IMG/VR virus record: IMGVR_UViG_3300047509_000127
Location: 1-41,896 of that record
Strand: one strand, 5' to 3'
Source of the DNA: a virus
Length of the DNA stretch: 41,896 nt
This document shows positions 39,766 to 41,896 of the stretch, piece after piece (positions within the stretch are counted from its first letter, which is position 1; each line of letters opens with the position of its first letter). A program made the translations under genes and the position numbers. Under the pieces are notes generated by a model. The model had not been told where the DNA came from. It did no database searches and was given only the letters and a program-made list of their open reading frames with translations.

Positions 39766-39813
39766 CTCTAGTTGAGAAGAACCCCCACGTAGGGTTATCT
39801 ACCTCAACCAGAG
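39766..39813. ncRNA. Nested stem-loop
   Basis: CTCT/AGAG, GTTGAG/CTCAAC and ACCC/GGGT nest in order with small internal loops between 39766 and 39813 (14 base pairs). Next to the tRNA-like array; likely part of the same structured transcript. Confidence 0.45.
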
Positions 39814-39841
39814 GCTTGTCTTTCTCCTTGATTAATCTCTC

Positions 39842-39915
39842 GGCGTAGGGCTTTCGGTTAGATTAAAAGACCTGACCATCCAGTTTAGCTGATGGAAGTG
39901 TTTACCCACCTCTTC
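39842..39915 (-). ncRNA. tRNA-Lys-like element (degenerate)
   Basis: 74 bases between the linker and the tRNA-Val-like element. Contains TCTTTTAATC as a TTT-anticodon-like loop in a stem GGTCAG/CTAACC with one mismatch, but the loop closes at six bases and the CCCTAC half of a T-stem has no partner. Not a functional tRNA by eye. Confidence 0.25.
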
Positions 39916-39916
39916 T

Positions 39917-39985
39917 CGCACTATTGGGGAATCGAACCCCGTCTCATACAAGGTAAATGTATGACCGTTACCTCACCCTACGTCC
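39917..39985 (-). tRNA. tRNA-Val(TAC)-like element (non-canonical)
   Basis: Leftward: a perfect anticodon-type hairpin (TCATACA/TGTATGA around TTTACCT, anticodon TAC) and a T-arm GGGG-TTCGATT-CCCC. The D-region GGTAACGGTC is short and no acceptor stem pairs across the ends; position 37 would be C, which is atypical. Either a degenerate tRNA or a tRNA mimic. Confidence 0.4.
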
Positions 39986-40002
39986 AAAGGTCAATCTCTC
40001 AC

Positions 40003-40085
40003 GCGTGGCTACCGAACTCTGCAAGCTTATCTCCGTCTCACGCAGAGCCTTAGATGGAGAACTGTACGGTTTTTTATAGCCACGC
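40003..40085 (-). ncRNA. Structured RNA closed by a 9-bp stem (tRNA-like, possible pseudoknot)
   Basis: GCGTGGCTA (40003-40011) pairs with TAGCCACGC (40077-40085). Inside, CTCTGC (40017-40022) can pair with GCAGAG (40042-40047) while TCTCC (40030-40034) pairs with GGAGA (40056-40060): interleaved, i.e. an H-type pseudoknot. A T-loop-like GTTCGGT is present but canonical tRNA arms are not. Confidence 0.45.
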
Positions 40086-40106
40086 ATCAAAGATCAATCT
40101 CTCTAA

Positions 40107-40180
40107 GGGTGGGAGCAGGGCTTTGCACCGCTGCAAAATTCAGGCATGACCCTAGTGTCTATACTTTCACCATCCCACCC
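40107..40180 (-). tRNA. tRNA-Leu-like element (non-canonical)
   Basis: 74 bases closed by a 7-bp acceptor-like stem GGGTGGG/CCCACCC. ATGGTGAAA...AGACAC resembles the D-arm of tRNA-Leu, but the D-loop lacks GG. The T-arm (GCAG-C-GG / CC-CTGC around TGCAAAG) has a bulge, the anticodon arm closes on a 5-6 base loop containing CAT, and the long variable arm is missing. Probably degenerate or a mimic. Confidence 0.4.
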
Positions 40181-40217
40181 TCAGAATTATCAATCAATGT
40201 GCTTGCTTGTCTTTTAC

Positions 40218-40529
40218 CTAAAAGAACCTTTCTCCAAACCAGAACTCATTCGTGTCCTCAACTAGCTCTCTAAACCGTGGGTTCTTGGCCGCCCGTTCCT
40301 CTTTATCTGGGCTCCCGGCATTCCTATTGTAATGGTCCGCTACCTCCTCCCAGCTGGAAGGCCGGACCGGTTGTCTGGAGCAGTAACAACCACTGTCATA
40401 GGAAACATTACCTTCCCTATCAAAAATGAACCCACAGTCGTATCCGCAAAGTGAGCAGTCGTGAATACTCCACTGGTAAAGATCTTTTTCTAGCGCTGCC
40501 TTTTTAAACTCTTCAGGACTTCTACCCAT
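40218..40529 (-). CDS. Cysteine-rich early protein
   Basis: 103 residues from ATG 40529 (AAGGAGG upstream). CSLCGYDCGF and SGCYCSRQPV carry five Cys in two clusters, followed by SSWEEVADHYNRNAG. This Cys arrangement with a WEEVADHYN-type end recurs in small phage proteins of unknown function; metal binding is likely. Its start overlaps the upstream 50-residue gene. Confidence 0.6.
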   Translation of the reverse strand: MGRSPEEFKKAALEKDLYQWSIHDCSLCGYDCGFIFDREGNVSYDSGCYCSRQPVRPSSWEEVADHYNRNAGSPDKEERAAKNPRFRELVEDTNEFWFGERFF

Positions 40530-40674
40530 CAGAAACCTCCTTAGCTTGTTTTGGGTTCTTCTTCCAGTCTTCTCCAAACAATAGGTACCCCACGACTGCC
40601 AGGACTTCCCGCAGAACTGCTAAAGCTCCTAACGCCATGAGTAAGTCTTTTAGTATTTCAATTAACGTTCCCAT
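40522..40674 (-). CDS. 50-residue membrane protein
   Basis: ATG 40674 with AAAGGAAG upstream. MGTLIEILKDLLMALGALAV continues into a hydrophobic helix (LAVVGYLLF) and a Lys-rich tail; one or two membrane passes. The 8-base overlap with the next gene suggests coupling. Function unknown. Confidence 0.55.
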   Translation of the reverse strand: MGTLIEILKDLLMALGALAVLREVLAVVGYLLFGEDWKKNPKQAKEVSDG

Positions 40675-40688
40675 AAACTTCCTTTCAT

Positions 40689-40901
40689 TTAATCAGCCCT
40701 TGTATGGTACTCGTTCCAATGTGTCCCCTTCGTAACGTATGTCACTTCCTTGCCTAACTTTGCCAGAAGGTCAAAGATTTCAGGTAAAGAAAGGTTTTGA
40801 GACTCAGTACCTGAAACTCTTTCTTTCATAGCTTCTAGTAAGTCTTGCAGCTCAATAACCACATAATAAGGTTCGTTGTGATCTTCATTTATTCGGGCCA
40901 T
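40689..40901 (-). CDS. Hypothetical small protein
   Basis: 70 residues, MARINEDHNEPYYVVIELQD onwards; mixed alpha/beta with NLSLPEIFDLLAKLGKEVTY. No Shine-Dalgarno before ATG 40901. Function unknown. Confidence 0.5.
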   Translation of the reverse strand: MARINEDHNEPYYVVIELQDLLEAMKERVSGTESQNLSLPEIFDLLAKLGKEVTYVTKGTHWNEYHTRAD

Positions 40902-40928
40902 AGAAACTGGAGAGGGTTTTTAAATATA

Positions 40929-40953
40929 CTCCCAGGTCGCCATGAACTGGGAG
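40929..40953 (-). other. Hairpin upstream of the gene at 40901
   Basis: CTCCCAG / CTGGGAG with an 11-base loop, followed leftward by TATATTT. Could be a leader structure or part of a promoter. Confidence 0.35.
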
Positions 40954-40967
40954 GGATTAGCTAACTA

Positions 40968-41014
40968 AAAGATCAGGAAGGATTGGGCCTGCCCAACACC
41001 AACCCTTACCTGAT
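40968..41014 (-). terminator. Long stem-loop after the lysozyme-like gene
   Basis: ATCAGG/CCTGAT, AAGG/CCTT and TTGGG/CCCAA nest between 40972 and 41014; leftward it is followed by CTTTTAG. Probable weak terminator for the gene ending at 41065. Confidence 0.5.
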
Positions 41015-41064
41015 AAATAAACGGTGCTCACGAGTCTTGCGAGTCGTGAATACCCAACTAGAGA

Positions 41065-41613
41065 TTACCTTGTTAAGTAGGCTTTGTATACGCCAGATTG
41101 AAACGTGCTCCAAGGTTGAAAGCCTCGTTCCTGCCAGAGCTTGTATGCGTCGTCTACGTTCTGCTTGTAACTAGTCCAGTTAGCTTCATACCAGTGGAGT
41201 TGAAAGACTCCAAAGGATGGGCTAAAGGTTGGACCAAACTTAGCGTCACCGTAGTCGATAGCATTAGGGTTTAACCCACTTTCCGCCTTAGCAACTGCCA
41301 GGGCAATAGAAGCGTTCCAAGCCTTAGAACGGATGTAGTTTTCTATATCTGAACCGATATTGGTTGGAACTAACTTCGAGGCTGTATTGACGCTCACAGG
41401 AGCCTGCGTACCGGCCACAGTTAGCTGTCTAACACCAGGCCCGTTACTGAAGTCCGTGATGTCAGTGCTTGGACGAACGGTACCTTTGGTTGGACAAGAG
41501 TTGTCCTGGTGACAATCCCAACTAGCAACCTTGGTGGTTGGCAAGAGGGACATACCAAAGGGCACAGCTAGCAGGAACATGAGGACAAGAATTGAAGATC
41601 TGTGTTTTCTCAT
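41065..41613 (-). CDS. Secreted lysozyme / lytic transglycosylase-like protein
   Basis: 182 residues from ATG 41613; an in-frame GTG at 41628 is less likely because its ribosome site is too close. Signal peptide or anchor SSILVLMFLLAVPFGMSLLP, a Thr/Ser-rich linker with one Cys pair, then the catalytic-domain pattern AVAKAESGLNPNAIDYGDAK (candidate Glu) and FSPSFGVFQLHWYEANW, ending YKLWQERGFQPWSTFQSGVY. Acts on peptidoglycan outside the membrane. A different sequence from the one at 34904, so not a recent duplicate. Confidence 0.75.
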   Translation of the reverse strand: MRKHRSSILVLMFLLAVPFGMSLLPTTKVASWDCHQDNSCPTKGTVRPSTDITDFSNGPGVRQLTVAGTQAPVSVNTASKLVPTNIGSDIENYIRSKAWNASIALAVAKAESGLNPNAIDYGDAKFGPTFSPSFGVFQLHWYEANWTSYKQNVDDAYKLWQERGFQPWSTFQSGVYKAYLTR

Positions 41614-41720
41614 TTGAAGATTCACCACCTTTCAAGGTAGGTACTCTCCAGTTTCCAGAGTCCGATGAGTTTTTAATGTGCTAAGTCCTTTACGACCAGA
41701 AAATACCAGGGCGTGTTCTT

Positions 41721-41896
41721 TTAATAACTCCTACTCCAACTCCTACTCCTACTCCAACTCCAACTCCCACTCCTACTCCAACTCCTACTCCTACTCCTAC
41801 TCCAATTCCTACTCCCACTCCCACTCCAACTCCCACTCCCACTCCTACTCCAACTCCTACTCCTACTCCAACTCCCACTCCTACTCCTACTCCCAC
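41721..41896 (-). CDS. RS/WS/GS dipeptide-repeat protein, C-terminal part
   Basis: Continuation of the gene that starts at 205 on the minus strand and runs off base 1. In this copy the X-S frame ends with ...SRSWSRSY and TAA at 41723-41721. The 41750-41896 part duplicates bases 1-153 minus one hexamer, i.e. two residues fewer. The longer-looking GVGV frame that runs through this end is rejected because it has no start in the circular reading. Confidence 0.7.
   Translation of the reverse strand, partial: GSRSRSGSWSRSRSWSRSGSGSWSGSGSRNWSRSRSRSWSRSGSWSWSRSRSWSRSY
41750..41896. repeat. Terminal overlap, right copy
   Basis: Identical to 1-153 apart from one missing 6-base unit. See the left copy for the circularity argument. 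Confidence 0.9.

Larger units (their letters stand above)
39830..40103 (-). repeat. Conserved linker between tRNA-like elements
   Basis: GATTAATCTCTC (39830-39841), GGTCAATCTCTC (39989-40000) and GATCAATCTCTC (40092-40103): consensus GRTYAATCTCTC on the plus strand, i.e. GAGAGATTRAYC in the leftward transcript. A partial copy precedes the first element near 40190. Confidence 0.65.

Noticed and set aside
39926-39940. tRNA 3' end acting as attP
   Set aside because: The T-arm sequence is attached to an anticodon hairpin and further tRNA-like units, and there is no integrase.
41690-41896. Minus-strand Gly-Val repeat frame running off the window end
   Set aside because: In the circular reading it has an in-frame stop just before the repeat and no ATG, GTG or TTG start; the X-Ser frame has both a start and a Shine-Dalgarno.
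1-41896. Recoded genetic code (TGA or TAG read as sense)
   Set aside because: All three stops end well-supported genes at tight operon junctions, so the standard bacterial code fits.

Overview
The window reads as one essentially complete genome of a tailed (podovirus-like) double-stranded DNA phage, probably assembled from a metagenome. Its last 147 bases repeat its first 153 with one 6-base unit missing, so the contig closes into a circle of about 41.75 kb. The break falls inside a hexanucleotide repeat that is itself part of a gene. TGA, TAA and TAG all act as stops (genetic code 11). Most late genes have strong Shine-Dalgarno sites. The host cannot be named from sequence alone. A sortase-type surface protein (LPDTA signal), a DUF1003 membrane protein and several secreted muralytic enzymes point to a host with a Gram-positive-type wall, possibly Actinobacteria or Patescibacteria.

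Layout. The plus strand from about 3.28 to 34.2 kb holds the late region: small terminase, a KTSC protein, a methyltransferase, two glycosyltransferase-like proteins, large terminase, portal, a DUF1003 membrane protein, small proteins, scaffold and major capsid protein. These are followed by a third glycosyltransferase, adaptor, tail nozzle, a 1910-residue tail fibre or spike, further fibre and virion proteins, two large internal or ejection-type proteins, a membrane-protein and holin-like block, the LPXTA surface protein and an endolysin with a membrane tail. Three small minus-strand genes (30.5-31.4 kb) interrupt it. The minus strand from 41.6 down to 34.3 kb, and from 3.1 kb down across the circle junction, carries about 30 small early-type genes: zinc-ribbon proteins, small membrane proteins, an OB-fold protein, YopX, GIY-YIG and two more lysozyme-like proteins. 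I recognise no polymerase, helicase, primase, integrase or recombinase, so replication presumably relies on the host.

Regulation. The two transcription units diverge at 3.1-3.28 kb and converge near 34.2 kb. Four minus-strand sites (about 1.3, 3.16, 38.1 and 39.47 kb) share one promoter/operator motif, and two of them place the -10 box almost on the start codon. Late plus-strand blocks are preceded by isolated TATAAT boxes.

Most unusual features. (1) Two copies of a translationally coupled two-gene module on the minus strand: a compact globular protein followed by a tiny protein made of dipeptide repeats encoded by a hexanucleotide tandem repeat (RS/WS/GS in one, GY/GN/GD in the other). One repeat shows copy-number difference between the contig ends. 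(2) A 34-bp site with the architecture of loxP (13-8-13), and a weaker relative in a second non-coding region. (3) A tandem array of degenerate tRNA-like elements separated by a conserved linker. (4) GGTTGGGCAA iterons before the small terminase gene. (5) A glycosyltransferase gene that appears to start at ATA.
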